Below are positions 53,410-64,000 of a stretch of 64,000 bases of DNA, piece by piece. The notes beneath the pieces were generated by a model. That model was not told the DNA's origin. It did not search any database and saw nothing but the letters and a program-made list of their open reading frames with translations. This DNA is from Noviherbaspirillum pedocola. GTDB lineage: Bacteria > Pseudomonadota > Gammaproteobacteria > Burkholderiales > Burkholderiaceae_D. The position numbers were made by a program, and so were the translations under genes. The stretch is from NCBI RefSeq assembly GCF_016632335.1, contig NZ_JAEPBG010000003.1, positions 62,001-126,000 on the forward strand, in the 5' to 3' direction. Each line of letters begins with the position of its first letter. The stretch's first letter is position 1.

Positions 53410-53952
53410 ATGCTGATACTCGGCATCGACCCCGGACTACGCATCACCGGCTTCGGCGTGATCCGCAAGGAAGGTCATCGGCTCGGCTACGTCGCCTCGG
53501 GCACGATCCGCACCGCCGACGGCAGCCTGCCGGAACGCCTGAAGACCATTCTGGCCGGCGTGTCGGAAGTGGTGCGCACTTACGGTCCGGACTGTGCGGC
53601 GATCGAAAAGGTATTCGTCAACGTCAATCCGCAATCAACGCTCCTGCTCGGACAAGCCCGCGGCGCGGCGATCTGCGGCCTGGTTGACAATGGCTTGGCG
53701 GTGTCCGAATACACGGCGCTGCAGATCAAGCAGGCGGTGGTCGGTCATGGCAGGGCGGCCAAGCAGCAGATGCAGGACATGGTACAGCGCCTGCTGCTGC
53801 TGCCCGGCCTGCCTGGCCCTGATGCCGCCGATGCGCTCGGCGTGGCGATCTGCCATGCGCACAGCGGCCAGTTGCTGGGCGAGCTGGATGCGCTGGCGCC
53901 GGGTCTGTCGCGACGCGGCGTGCGCCATCGCGGCGGACGGCTGGTTGGTTGA
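53410..53952 (+). CDS. ruvC: Holliday junction resolvase RuvC
   Basis: 180 residues. Catalytic acids in [14 protein letters not shown] (D7), [11 protein letters not shown] (Glu66-type) and [14 protein letters not shown] (two Asp). Dimeric endonuclease cutting Holliday junctions with RuvAB. GGAGCAAGCGAAGC precedes the ATG. The short HExxH gene on the opposite strand separates it from ruvA. Confidence 0.97.
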   Translation: MLILGIDPGLRITGFGVIRKEGHRLGYVASGTIRTADGSLPERLKTILAGVSEVVRTYGPDCAAIEKVFVNVNPQSTLLLGQARGAAICGLVDNGLAVSEYTALQIKQAVVGHGRAAKQQMQDMVQRLLLLPGLPGPDAADALGVAICHAHSGQLLGELDALAPGLSRRGVRHRGGRLVG

Positions 53953-53979
53953 TATTTCCGCGTTGCAGGACGCGAATCC

Positions 53980-54495
53980 TCAGGTGCGATGCCGCTCGGC
54001 CTTGCGGGCCTCGATTTCGAACACGTTGTTCCAATAAGCATCCTCGCCACGCAGCAGCGCCCAGGCGCTGGCGCCGAGATACAGGAAGGGAAACAGCGGA
54101 CCCCAGCAGGCAGCCTGACGCACATGCGCCAGTTCATGGGTGAGGATGCGGGCAGTCAGGCTGCGGCGCTCGGCGATGACGACATGGCCGATCGCCATCG
54201 CGCTCATCGCGCCGAATGGATGACGCTCGAGCAGATAATCGGCCAGCGGTCCGGAGAACAGCAGCGCCGGCGTGCGCGAACGCACCAGTCGCACTTCGCC
54301 GCGACGGCACAGCACCGGCAGCGCCATGAGCATGCCGAACAGCGTCAGCGGCAGCGCCCAGACGATGCCGAGCAGCATGGCGACGGCGCGCGCCGCGCGC
54401 TGCAGCAGCGACGGCGGCTGCGGCATCACGATGAAGTCGTTTCCGTCATCGAGCATGAAGGCATCCCGCGGTCCTGTATGATTCATCAATTTCAT
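53980..54495 (-). CDS. Small membrane protein with HExxH motif
   Basis: 171 residues. An N-terminal soluble stretch, a hydrophobic region (about 37-61, VAMLLGIVWALPLTLFGMLMALPVL split in two), then a domain with RILTHELAHVRQAACWG and later ENVFEIEARKAE. HELAH at about 120 with the later Glu suggests a zinc metallopeptidase-like site. The family is unknown to me and activity is not proven. It is read opposite to the ruv genes, in the gap between ruvC and ruvA, and nearly touches ruvA (14 bases between starts), so both promoters must lie in or close to coding sequence. Confidence 0.75.
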   Translation of the reverse strand: MKLMNHTGPRDAFMLDDGNDFIVMPQPPSLLQRAARAVAMLLGIVWALPLTLFGMLMALPVLCRRGEVRLVRSRTPALLFSGPLADYLLERHPFGAMSAMAIGHVVIAERRSLTARILTHELAHVRQAACWGPLFPFLYLGASAWALLRGEDAYWNNVFEIEARKAERHRT

Positions 54496-54509
54496 GAAAG
54501 CGACACCGA

Positions 54510-55088
54510 ATGATAGGCCGTCTCTCCGGAACCCTGCTTGAAAAGAATCCGCCGCAGCTGCTCATCGATTGCCAGGGCGTCGGCTATGAAGTCGGCGTGC
54601 CGATGAGCACGTTCTACAATCTGCCGGGCCTGGGCGAAAAGGTGGTGCTGCTGACGCATCTCGCCGTGCGGGAAGATGCGCATTTATTGTACGGTTTTGC
54701 CACTGCCGAAGAGCGGGAAGTGTTCCGGCAGTTGATCAAGATCGCAGGTGTCGGTGCGCGTACCGCATTGTCCATCCTGTCTGGCCTGTCGGTGTCCGAA
54801 TTGTCGGCCGCTGTCACCCGGCAGGAAGCCGGGCGCTTGGTCAAGATTCCCGGCATCGGCAAGAAGACCGCCGAGCGCCTGCTGCTCGAGCTCAAGGGCA
54901 AGCTGGGCGCCGATCTCGGCATTCCCGGCGGCGCCGAGCAGGGCGATGCCACTTCCGATATCCTTAATGCCTTGCTGGCGCTCGGTTATTCGGACAAGGA
55001 AGCGGCGCTGGCCATCAAACAGGTGCCGTCCGGCACCGGTGTCTCCGAGGGCATCAAGCTGGCATTGAAAGCCCTTTCAAAAGGCTAG
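54510..55088 (+). CDS. ruvA: Holliday junction DNA helicase subunit RuvA
   Basis: 192 residues. OB-fold start [28 protein letters not shown], two helix-hairpin-helix motifs ([32 protein letters not shown]) and the C-terminal domain III ([16 protein letters not shown]) that contacts RuvB. Tetramer that holds the four-way junction. 54 bases before ruvB. Confidence 0.97.
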   Translation: MIGRLSGTLLEKNPPQLLIDCQGVGYEVGVPMSTFYNLPGLGEKVVLLTHLAVREDAHLLYGFATAEEREVFRQLIKIAGVGARTALSILSGLSVSELSAAVTRQEAGRLVKIPGIGKKTAERLLLELKGKLGADLGIPGGAEQGDATSDILNALLALGYSDKEAALAIKQVPSGTGVSEGIKLALKALSKG

Positions 55089-55142
55089 AAAAGCAGCTGA
55101 ATCTCGGCGTTGCCGCGCTGTCGGACGCACGGAAAGGCAGTC

Positions 55143-56201
55143 ATGAGCATCCAGACAGACAATTTCACCGAACAACGCATCATCGCGGCCACGCCCGCGT
55201 CGCCGAATGAAGAGGCGATCGAGCGCGCGCTGCGCCCCAAGCAGCTGGAAGAATACGTGGGTCAGGAAAAGATCCGCGACCAGTTGCAGATCTTCATCAC
55301 CGCCGCCCGTCAGCGCAAGGAAGCGCTGGACCACACGCTGCTGTTCGGCCCTCCCGGCCTGGGCAAAACCACGCTGGCGCACATCATCGCGCGCGAAATG
55401 GGCGTGAATCTGCGCCAGACTTCCGGCCCGGTGCTCGAACGCGCCGGCGACCTCGCCGCGCTGCTGACCAATCTCGAAGCCAACGATGTGCTGTTCATCG
55501 ACGAGATCCACCGGCTTTCGCCTGTCGTCGAGGAAATTCTGTATCCGGCGCTAGAGGATTACCAGATCGACATCATGATCGGCGAAGGCCCAGCCGCCCG
55601 CTCGGTACGGCTGGACCTGCAGCCGTTCACCCTGGTCGGCGCCACTACCCGCGCCGGCATGCTGACCAATCCGCTGCGCGACCGCTTCGGCATCGTCGGC
55701 CGGCTCGAGTTCTACACGCCGCAGGAACTGGCCCGCATTGTCGCGCGCAGCGCGGCGCTGCTGAATGCGCCGATCGTCGAGGATGGCGCATTGGAAATCG
55801 CCCGCCGCAGCCGCGGCACGCCGCGTATTGCCAACCGGCTGCTACGCCGGGTGCGCGATTACGCGGAAGTAAAGGGCGACGGCAGGATCACGAAGGAAAT
55901 CGCCGATGCGGCGCTCTCGATGCTTGACGTCGATCCGGTCGGCTTCGACCTGATGGATCGCAAGCTGCTCGAAGCGGTGCTGTTCAAGTTCAATGGCGGC
56001 CCGGTCGGCCTGGACAACCTGGCAGCGGCCATCGGCGAGGAGCGCGACACCATCGAAGACGTGCTCGAGCCCTACCTGATCCAGCAAGGTTTCTTGCAGC
56101 GCACGCCGCGCGGCCGTATTGCCACGCCGAGTGCCTATACCCACTTCGGTATCACCGCACCGCGCTCGAGTCCGACCGGCGATTTGTGGGATCAAACCTA
56201 G
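55143..56201 (+). CDS. ruvB: Holliday junction DNA helicase subunit RuvB
   Basis: 352 residues from the ATG at 55143 (AAGG upstream). AAA+ motor: Walker [12 protein letters not shown], Walker [10 protein letters not shown], sensor 1 [19 protein letters not shown], sensor 2 [16 protein letters not shown], and the C-terminal winged helix ([17 protein letters not shown]). Hexameric ring that drives branch migration with RuvA. Confidence 0.98.
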   Translation: MSIQTDNFTEQRIIAATPASPNEEAIERALRPKQLEEYVGQEKIRDQLQIFITAARQRKEALDHTLLFGPPGLGKTTLAHIIAREMGVNLRQTSGPVLERAGDLAALLTNLEANDVLFIDEIHRLSPVVEEILYPALEDYQIDIMIGEGPAARSVRLDLQPFTLVGATTRAGMLTNPLRDRFGIVGRLEFYTPQELARIVARSAALLNAPIVEDGALEIARRSRGTPRIANRLLRRVRDYAEVKGDGRITKEIADAALSMLDVDPVGFDLMDRKLLEAVLFKFNGGPVGLDNLAAAIGEERDTIEDVLEPYLIQQGFLQRTPRGRIATPSAYTHFGITAPRSSPTGDLWDQT

Positions 56202-56388
56202 CAATATCTGTCTTCATCCTTTCCTGTTCGCAGCGGTCATGACGACCCCATGACCGCTGCATGAAAAAGCTTGCAAAAACGCAAGTGGGGATGAAAAAGA
56301 TTGCGGCGGTGGTGGCGGCGCTTGTGAAATGGAGTTGTGTCGCAGACAATGGGCGGCTCCCGCTCTTATCATCCGCCGTGAGTTCCCC

Positions 56389-57231
56389 ATGCTTCTGTCC
56401 GCCCAAGCCGCCCGCCATGCGCATCGCCTGCTCGCCGCTCGCGCTGACTCGGCAATGATCGCGCCGCTCTCCGACAACGATGACCTGAAACTCGCTGATG
56501 CCTACGACATCGCGAAAAACATCATGGACATCCGCATCGCCCAGGGCGAGACCGTAGTGGGGCGGAAAATCGGCTTCACCAACCGCGCCATCTGGGATCG
56601 CTATGGCGTGAAGGAACCGATTCATCAACCGATCTGGGCGCCGATGTACGACACGACGGTGCGGTATGCGACCGACAACCATGGTCGACAAAGCCTGACC
56701 GGCGCCGTGCAGCCGCGCATCGAGCCCGAAATCGTGTTCAAGCTGGGCGCCACGCCGCGTGCCGATGCCTCGCTCAGGGACATTGCCGAGTCCATCGAAT
56801 GGATGGCGCATGGTTTCGAGATCGTGGTGTCGCCCTTTCCGGACTGGAAATTCGAAGCCGCCGACGCAATTGCCGCCTTCGGCCTGCACGGTACGCTGAT
56901 CGTCGGCGAACGCAAGATGCTGTCGCCGGGCGTGCGACGCAACCTGGCGACCGTGCTATCCATGGCCAGTGTGTCGCTGTCCTGCGCCGAGGGGGATTCG
57001 ATCGCGCTGCGCGGCGCCGGCTTCGGCGGCGACGTGCTGGACAGCCCGGTGCATGCGCTGTGGCATCTGCACAAGGTGCTGCAGACCCAACCGCAATTCC
57101 CGCCGCTTGCCGCCGGCGAAATCATTTCCACCGGCACCTGGACCGATGCCTATCCGATCGCGCCGGGGCAAACCTGGATCAGCGCGTTTTCCGGCGTGGC
57201 CTTGCCTGGGTTGACGGTAGCTTTCGTTTGA
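56389..57231 (+). CDS. 2-keto-4-pentenoate hydratase/FAH-family enzyme
   Basis: 280 residues from the ATG at 56389. Hydratase-type fumarylacetoacetase fold: GRKIGFTNRAIWDRYGV, RIEPEIVFKLG (metal-binding Glu pair), GFEIVVSPFPDWKF and the C-terminal GEIISTGTWTDAYPIAPGQTW. Related to MhpD and 4-oxalocrotonate decarboxylase, which act on meta-cleavage products of aromatics; no other catabolic gene is near, so the substrate is open. Weak ribosome site. Confidence 0.85.
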   Translation: MLLSAQAARHAHRLLAARADSAMIAPLSDNDDLKLADAYDIAKNIMDIRIAQGETVVGRKIGFTNRAIWDRYGVKEPIHQPIWAPMYDTTVRYATDNHGRQSLTGAVQPRIEPEIVFKLGATPRADASLRDIAESIEWMAHGFEIVVSPFPDWKFEAADAIAAFGLHGTLIVGERKMLSPGVRRNLATVLSMASVSLSCAEGDSIALRGAGFGGDVLDSPVHALWHLHKVLQTQPQFPPLAAGEIISTGTWTDAYPIAPGQTWISAFSGVALPGLTVAFV

Positions 57232-57238
57232 GCTTTTC

Positions 57239-57314
57239 GTAGGTTGGGCTGACAAGCCCAACGGAACTCCGAGTGTCCGCGGGTGTTCTTGTTGGGCTTC
57301 TCAGCCCAACCTAC
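57239..57314. repeat. Nested palindromic intergenic repeat, copy 1
   Basis: Outer arms GTAGGTTGGGCTGA/TCAGCCCAACCTAC and inner arms AAGCCCAAC/GTTGGGCTT enclose a variable centre. The same layout recurs at 62677-62757. It lies between the hydratase and valS terminator; the pattern is like REP/extragenic palindromes. Confidence 0.85.
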
Positions 57315-57347
57315 AAAAAGGGGTGCGCAATGCGCACCCCTTTTTTT
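57315..57347. terminator. Bidirectional terminator hydratase/valS
   Basis: 14-bp stem AAAAAGGGGTGCGC and complement with loop AAT, A-run on one side and T-run on the other, between converging genes. Confidence 0.95.
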
Positions 57348-57368
57348 CCATCACCGACCGTCTCAGCC

Positions 57369-60161
57369 TCAGGCCGCCTGCAACTTGCCCAACTGCTCGC
57401 GCAGCTTTTCCAGCGTGGACGTGAAGTTCGCCAGCCGCTCGCGCTCCTGCGCCACGACCTGCGCTGGCGCGCGCGCCACGAAGCTTTCATTGGACAGCTT
57501 GCCGTTCGCCTTCGTGATTTCGCCTTCCAGCCGCGCCACTTCCTTGCCGAGACGTTCGCGTTCGGCGGCGACATCGATTTCCACCTTCAGCATCAGCTTG
57601 GCCGTGCCGACCACCGATACCGGCGCGGGCGATTCCGGCAATGTGCCGACCACCTGCACCTCGGACAGCTTGGCCAGCGCCGCCAGATAGGGCGCGAACG
57701 CCTCCAGCGACGCATCGCCCTCGAGCAGCAGCGGCACCTTCTGCGCCGGCGACAACTGCATCTCGCCGCGCAGATTGCGACAGGCATCGGTCATCGCCTT
57801 CAGTTGCGCCATCCAGCCTTCCGCGGCTTCGTTCATCTTTTCCGGCTGCGGCGTCGGATAAGCCTGCTGCATGATGGTGTCGCCGCCCGCTGCCAGCGTC
57901 TTGCCGGCCAGCGGAGCGACCGTCTGCCACAGTTCCTCGGTGATGAACGGAATGACCGGATGCGCCAGGCGCAGCACCGTTTCCAGCACCGCGAGCAGCG
58001 TGCGGCGCGTGGCGCGCTGCTGCTTTTCATCGCCCTGCTGGATCTGCACCTTGGCCAGTTCCAGGTACCAGTCGCAATACTCGTCCCAGACGAACTTGTA
58101 GATCGCCGAGGCGATATTGTCGAAGCGATAGTCGGCGAAGCCTTTCTCCACCTCGGCTTCCGTGCGCTGCAGCAGCGACACGATCCAGCGGTCGGCGTTC
58201 GAGTAGGACAGCTCGTTTTCTACCGCGCCGACGCCACAATCCTTGCCCTCGGTATTCATCAGCACGAAGCGGGTCGCGTTCCACAGCTTGTTGCAGAAGT
58301 TGCGGTAGCCCTCGCAGCGCGCCAGGTCGAAATTGATGTTGCGGCCGAGCGAGGCGTAGCTTGCCATCGTGAAGCGCAGCGCATCGGTGCCGTAAGCGGG
58401 AATGCCGTCCGGGAATTCCTTCTTCGTCGCCTTGGCGATGCTGTCGGCCTGCTTCGGATTCATCAGCCCGGAAGTGCGCTTGGCCACCAGGCTTTCCAGG
58501 TCGATGCCGTCGATCAGGTCGATCGGGTCCAGCGTGTTGCCCTTGGACTTGGACATCTTCTGGCCGCTGGCGTCGCGCACCAGGCCGTGCACATAGACAT
58601 CGCGGAAGGGCACATGGCCGGTGAAGTGCGTGGTCATCATCACCATCCGGGCGACCCAGAAGAAGATGATGTCGAAGCCGGTTACCAACACCGAGGACGG
58701 CAGGAACAGGTCGTATTCCGGCGTCGGCTCCGGCCAGCCCAGCGAGGAGAAGGGCACCAGCGCGGACGAGAACCAGGTGTCGAGCACGTCGTCGTCGCGC
58801 TTCAGGGCCTTGCCGCCGGCCTGGGCCATGGCGTCGGCCTCGCTGCGGGCGACATAGACCTTGCCGTCTTCGTCGTACCAGGCCGGGATCTGGTGGCCCC
58901 ACCACAGTTGGCGCGAGATGCACCAGTCCTGGATATTGTTCAGCCACTGGTTGTAGGTCGTGGTCCAGTTTTCCGGGATGAAGCGGATTTCGCCGTTGGA
59001 CACCTTTTCCAGCGCCACTTCAGCGATCGACTTGCCCGGATAGAAGGTGCCCTCCGGCGCCGGCTTGCTCATCGCGACGAACCACTGGTCGGTCAGCATC
59101 GGCTCGATCACGACGCCGGTACGGTCGCCGCGCGGCACCATCAGTTTGTGCGGCTTCACCGCTTCCAGCAGGCCCTGCGCTTCCAGGTCGGCGACGATGC
59201 GCTTGCGCGCTTCGAAGCGGTCCAGGCCGCGGTAGGGTTCGGCGCCGTTGTCGTTGATCTTCGCGTCCAGCGTCATGATCGAGATCGGCGCCAGGTCGTG
59301 GCGCTGGCCGACGGCGTAGTCGTTGAAGTCGTGCGCCGGCGTGATCTTCACGCAGCCGGTGCCAAAGGCTTTGTCGACATAGGTGTCGGCGATCAGCGGA
59401 ATGTCGCGGCCGGTCAGCGGCAGCGTCAGCATCTTGCCGACCAGGTGCGCATAGCGCTCGTCGGTCGGATCGACCGCCACCGCCACGTCGCCGAGCATGG
59501 TTTCCGGCCGGGTGGTGGCGACCGTGATGTGGCCGCTGCCATCTGCGAACGGATAGCGGATGTGCCACATGCTGCCGTCTTCCTCTTCGGACACCACTTC
59601 CAGGTCCGACACCGCGGTGCCCAGCACAGGGTCCCAGTTCACCAGGCGCTTGCCGCGGTAGATCAGGCCCTGCTCATACAGGCGCACGAAGACTTCGCTG
59701 ACCGCGCGCGACATCTTCGTATCCATCGTGAAATATTCGCGGCTCCAGTCGGTGGAAGCGCCGAGACGACGCATCTGGCCGGTGATGGTGGAGCCGGATT
59801 TTTCCTTCCATTCCCACACGCGTTCCAGGAAGGCTTCGCGGCCGAGGTCGTGGCGGGAAATCTTCTGCGCATCGAGCTGGCGTTCGACCACGATCTGGGT
59901 GGCGATGCCGGCATGGTCGGTGCCGGGTATCCACGCGGTGTTGTAATGCCGCATGCGGTAGTAGCGGGTCAGGCCATCCATGATGGTCTGGTTGAAGCCG
60001 TGGCCCATGTGCAGCGTGCCGGTCACGTTCGGCGGCGGCAGCTGGATGCTGAACGAGGGACGGCTGCGGTCGACGGTGGCGGCATAGTAACCGCGCGTTT
60101 CCCATTCGCTGCGCCAGCGTTTTTCTATGTCGGCGGGCTCGAAGGACTTGGCTAATTCCAT
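57369..60161 (-). CDS. valS: Valyl-tRNA synthetase
   Basis: 930 residues from the ATG at 60161 ([16 protein letters not shown]). Class I: HIGH as [20 protein letters not shown] as [11 protein letters not shown], the editing domain ([30 protein letters not shown]), and a C-terminal coiled-coil arm (about 865-930, [16 protein letters not shown]). Full length. A large antisense open frame over it is a shadow. Confidence 0.98.
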   Translation of the reverse strand: MELAKSFEPADIEKRWRSEWETRGYYAATVDRSRPSFSIQLPPPNVTGTLHMGHGFNQTIMDGLTRYYRMRHYNTAWIPGTDHAGIATQIVVERQLDAQKISRHDLGREAFLERVWEWKEKSGSTITGQMRRLGASTDWSREYFTMDTKMSRAVSEVFVRLYEQGLIYRGKRLVNWDPVLGTAVSDLEVVSEEEDGSMWHIRYPFADGSGHITVATTRPETMLGDVAVAVDPTDERYAHLVGKMLTLPLTGRDIPLIADTYVDKAFGTGCVKITPAHDFNDYAVGQRHDLAPISIMTLDAKINDNGAEPYRGLDRFEARKRIVADLEAQGLLEAVKPHKLMVPRGDRTGVVIEPMLTDQWFVAMSKPAPEGTFYPGKSIAEVALEKVSNGEIRFIPENWTTTYNQWLNNIQDWCISRQLWWGHQIPAWYDEDGKVYVARSEADAMAQAGGKALKRDDDVLDTWFSSALVPFSSLGWPEPTPEYDLFLPSSVLVTGFDIIFFWVARMVMMTTHFTGHVPFRDVYVHGLVRDASGQKMSKSKGNTLDPIDLIDGIDLESLVAKRTSGLMNPKQADSIAKATKKEFPDGIPAYGTDALRFTMASYASLGRNINFDLARCEGYRNFCNKLWNATRFVLMNTEGKDCGVGAVENELSYSNADRWIVSLLQRTEAEVEKGFADYRFDNIASAIYKFVWDEYCDWYLELAKVQIQQGDEKQQRATRRTLLAVLETVLRLAHPVIPFITEELWQTVAPLAGKTLAAGGDTIMQQAYPTPQPEKMNEAAEGWMAQLKAMTDACRNLRGEMQLSPAQKVPLLLEGDASLEAFAPYLAALAKLSEVQVVGTLPESPAPVSVVGTAKLMLKVEIDVAAERERLGKEVARLEGEITKANGKLSNESFVARAPAQVVAQERERLANFTSTLEKLREQLGKLQAA

Positions 60162-60315
60162 GATTGGGCGGGATTCGGCTGGATGTTGGCGAAACCGGAG
60201 ATTATAAGGGACGGATGCCGTGGACGATTGCGCCAGGCCATGTCCGCCGGGCAAATGGCGCGCTTGACCCCGGTCAATTCCGAAAAATTTATTTCACATT
60301 GTGGGCGGTAGGCGG

Positions 60316-60343
60316 TTGTGATGCGGCCGGCCGCGCTTATAAT
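60316..60343 (+). promoter_or_regulatory. Promoter of the thiamine operon
   Basis: TTGTGA (60316-60321), 16-base spacer, TATAAT (60338-60343). The start site would be near 60350, about 30 bases before the TPP riboswitch. Confidence 0.7.
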
Positions 60344-60378
60344 CGTCGCCACTGTCGCCCGCATGCCGGGCGGCCGAA

Positions 60379-62664
<2,286 letters not shown>

Positions 62665-62676
62665 TCCGTAGCCATT

Positions 62677-62757
62677 CGTAGGTTGGGCTGCCAAGCCCAA
62701 CATCGAACGCCTGCGGGCCGCCAGCATGTTGGGCTTCCTTCGTCAGCCCAACCTACG
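62677..62757. repeat. Nested palindromic intergenic repeat, copy 2
   Basis: Outer arms CGTAGGTTGGGCTG/CAGCCCAACCTACG and inner arms AAGCCCAAC (62693-62701)/GTTGGGCTT (62728-62736) match copy 1 at 57239-57314; the centre differs. It lies inside the thi operon, so its RNA would fold between thiS and thiG. Confidence 0.88.
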
Positions 62758-62784
62758 CCCACGCTCCAATTCAACAAGGACCCC

Positions 62785-63573
62785 ATGAAACCGATCACAG
62801 AAACCCTGACCATCGCCGGCAAGAGCTACGGCTCGCGCTTGCTGGTGGGCAGCGGCAAGTACAAGGACCTGGAACAGACCCGCATCGCCACCGAGGCCAG
62901 CGGCGCCGAGATCATCACCGTGGCGATACGCCGCGTGAACATCGGCCAGGATCCGAACGCCCCCAGCCTGCTGGACGTGGTGCCGCCGTCGAAATACACG
63001 ATCCTGCCCAACACCGCCGGCTGCTACAACGCCGACGACGCGGTCTACACGCTGCAGCTCGCGCGTGAACTGCTGAACGGTCACAAGCTGGTCAAGCTCG
63101 AAGTGCTCGGCGACGAAAAGACCCTGTTCCCCAACATGCCGGAAACCCTCAAGGCGGCCGAGCGCCTGGTGAAGGATGGCTTCGACGTCATGGTCTATTG
63201 CAGCGACGACCCGATACAGGCGCGCATGCTGGAAGACATCGGCTGCTGCGCGGTGATGCCGCTGGCATCGCTGATCGGCTCCGGCATGGGCATCCTGAAT
63301 CCATGGAATCTGTCGCTGATCATCGAGCAGGCCAAGGTGCCGGTGCTGGTCGATGCCGGCGTGGGCACCGCCTCGGATGCCGCGATCGCGATGGAGCTCG
63401 GCTGCGATGGCGTGCTGATGAATACCGCGATCGCCGGCGCCCAGGACCCGGTGCGCATGGCGCGTGCAATGAAACTGGCGGTGGAAGCCGGTCGCGAAGC
63501 CTATCTCGCCGGCCGCATTCCGCGCCGCTTCATGGCCTCGCCGTCGTCGCCGATGGCCGGCCGCGTCGTTTGA
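62785..63573 (+). CDS. thiG: Thiazole synthase ThiG
   Basis: 262 residues from the ATG at 62785 (AAGGA seven bases upstream). TIM barrel: [52 protein letters not shown] with the Schiff-base Lys region, GIGNPWN-like region [11 protein letters not shown], and [18 protein letters not shown]. It forms the thiazole ring with ThiS thiocarboxylate and deoxyxylulose phosphate. Confidence 0.97.
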   Translation: MKPITETLTIAGKSYGSRLLVGSGKYKDLEQTRIATEASGAEIITVAIRRVNIGQDPNAPSLLDVVPPSKYTILPNTAGCYNADDAVYTLQLARELLNGHKLVKLEVLGDEKTLFPNMPETLKAAERLVKDGFDVMVYCSDDPIQARMLEDIGCCAVMPLASLIGSGMGILNPWNLSLIIEQAKVPVLVDAGVGTASDAAIAMELGCDGVLMNTAIAGAQDPVRMARAMKLAVEAGREAYLAGRIPRRFMASPSSPMAGRVV

Positions 63574-63583
63574 GGAGGCGAGC

Positions 63584-64000
63584 ATGTCAGCCGAACTGAA
63601 AGGCCTGTACCTCGTCACCCCGGACTGGGATGACACCGACAAGCTCGTGGCCGCCAGCGACGCTGGACTGCGCGGCGGCGCGACTATCCTGCAATACCGG
63701 CACAAGACCGCGGATGCGGCATTGCGCCGCGAGCAGGCCGCGGCATTGCTCGCGTTGTGCCGTCGCCATGGCAAGCCCTTCATCATCAACGACTATCCCG
63801 AGCTGTGCGTGGAACTCGATGCCGACGGCGTGCATGTTGGCGGCACCGATGCCGCGGTGGCCGAGGTGCGCGCGCTGATCGGTCCCGACCGCATCCTCGG
63901 CGCTTCCTGCTACGGCAGCCTGGACCTGGCGCGCTCGGCGCGCGACGCCGGCGCGAGCTATGTCGCTTACGGCGGCTTCTATCCGTCGCGGGTAAAGAAA
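63584..64000 (+). CDS. thiE: Thiamine-phosphate synthase ThiE (3' end outside window)
   Basis: 139 residues visible from the ATG at 63584 (GGAGG 7 bases upstream): MSAELKGLYLVTPDWDDTDKLVAA, GATILQYRHKTAD, FIINDYPELCVELDADGVHVGGTDAAV, ILGASCYGS and YVAYGGFYPSRVK. These match the TIM-barrel synthase joining HMP-PP and thiazole phosphate. The segment IINDYPEL with the later VHVGG is diagnostic. It continues beyond base 64000. Confidence 0.95.
   Translation, partial: MSAELKGLYLVTPDWDDTDKLVAASDAGLRGGATILQYRHKTADAALRREQAAALLALCRRHGKPFIINDYPELCVELDADGVHVGGTDAAVAEVRALIGPDRILGASCYGSLDLARSARDAGASYVAYGGFYPSRVKK

Noticed and set aside
57273-60155. 960-codon open frame antisense to valS
   Set aside because: Composition is His/Arg/Gln-rich with no domain; it is the mirror of a high-GC gene with strong codon bias, and valS on the other strand is complete.

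Overview
The window reads as the chromosome of a high-GC betaproteobacterium of the order Burkholderiales, most likely family Oxalobacteraceae. The support is gene order typical of that group (dusB-fis-purH-ruvC-ruvA-ruvB, gltIJKL followed by pyrC, rplM-rpsI then argC) and the protein types (Burkholderiales-type porin, proteobacterial Coq7, DUF3025, DUF6776). The species cannot be named from the sequence alone.

The window has two unlike halves. Positions 1 to about 32,350 are accessory DNA that ends inside a 5'-truncated glutamate dehydrogenase gene, so this is probably the right end of an integrated genomic island whose left end lies outside the window. From left to right the island holds: (a) a persulfide/sulfur-stress operon on the minus strand (ArsR-rhodanese fusion regulator, DsrE-like protein, persulfide-dioxygenase-like MBL hydrolase, MFS exporter) with a palindromic operator; (b) a SHOCT membrane protein, an Ala/Lys-rich secreted protein and a Cache-GGDEF diguanylate cyclase; (c) a fluoride-resistance block (CLC-F antiporter under a clear fluoride riboswitch, DUF190, CrcB with a second, decayed-looking riboswitch) and a ZIP-like transporter; (d) a complete HME-RND heavy-metal efflux operon divergent from its two-component system, with candidate regulator boxes between them, followed by a DedA-PAP2 fusion and an MFS protein; (e) YnfA, a CadR-type MerR regulator and a Cd/Pb/Zn P1B-ATPase with a MerR-type 19-bp-spacer promoter; (f) a complete type II CBASS anti-phage operon (HNH-SAVED effector, CD-NTase, E1/E2 Cap2, JAB protease Cap3) with a divergent XRE regulator and a repeated motif sitting in the promoters; and (g) a lower-GC tail with a BPSL0761-like protein, two paralogous MbcA/Xre-like antitoxin-type proteins, a small XRE regulator with a perfect palindrome, and an AlpA/excisionase-like protein next to the island boundary.

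From about 32,360 onward the content is core chromosome: the gdhA remnant, glutamate/aspartate ABC transporter gltIJKL, pyrC, DUF3025, a general porin, coq7, an OsmC protein, rplM-rpsI, argC, DUF6776, bactofilin, erpA, anmK, an M23 peptidase, tyrS-dtd-phosphoglycerate-mutase-like, dusB-fis, purH, ruvC, a small HExxH membrane protein, ruvA, ruvB, a 2-keto-4-pentenoate hydratase-like gene, valS, and a thiamine operon thiC-thiS-thiG-thiE behind a TPP riboswitch (thiE runs off the right edge). Two copies of a nested palindromic intergenic repeat flank valS-thiC-thiS. Convergent gene pairs in this half are mostly separated by strong intrinsic terminators.

The most noteworthy items are the CBASS operon with an effector that carries about 120 residues ahead of its HNH domain, the shared promoter repeat tying it to a divergent XRE gene, the paired fluoride switches, and the tandem antitoxin-like paralogues near the island end. 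No tRNA, rRNA, CRISPR array or intact insertion sequence was recognised.
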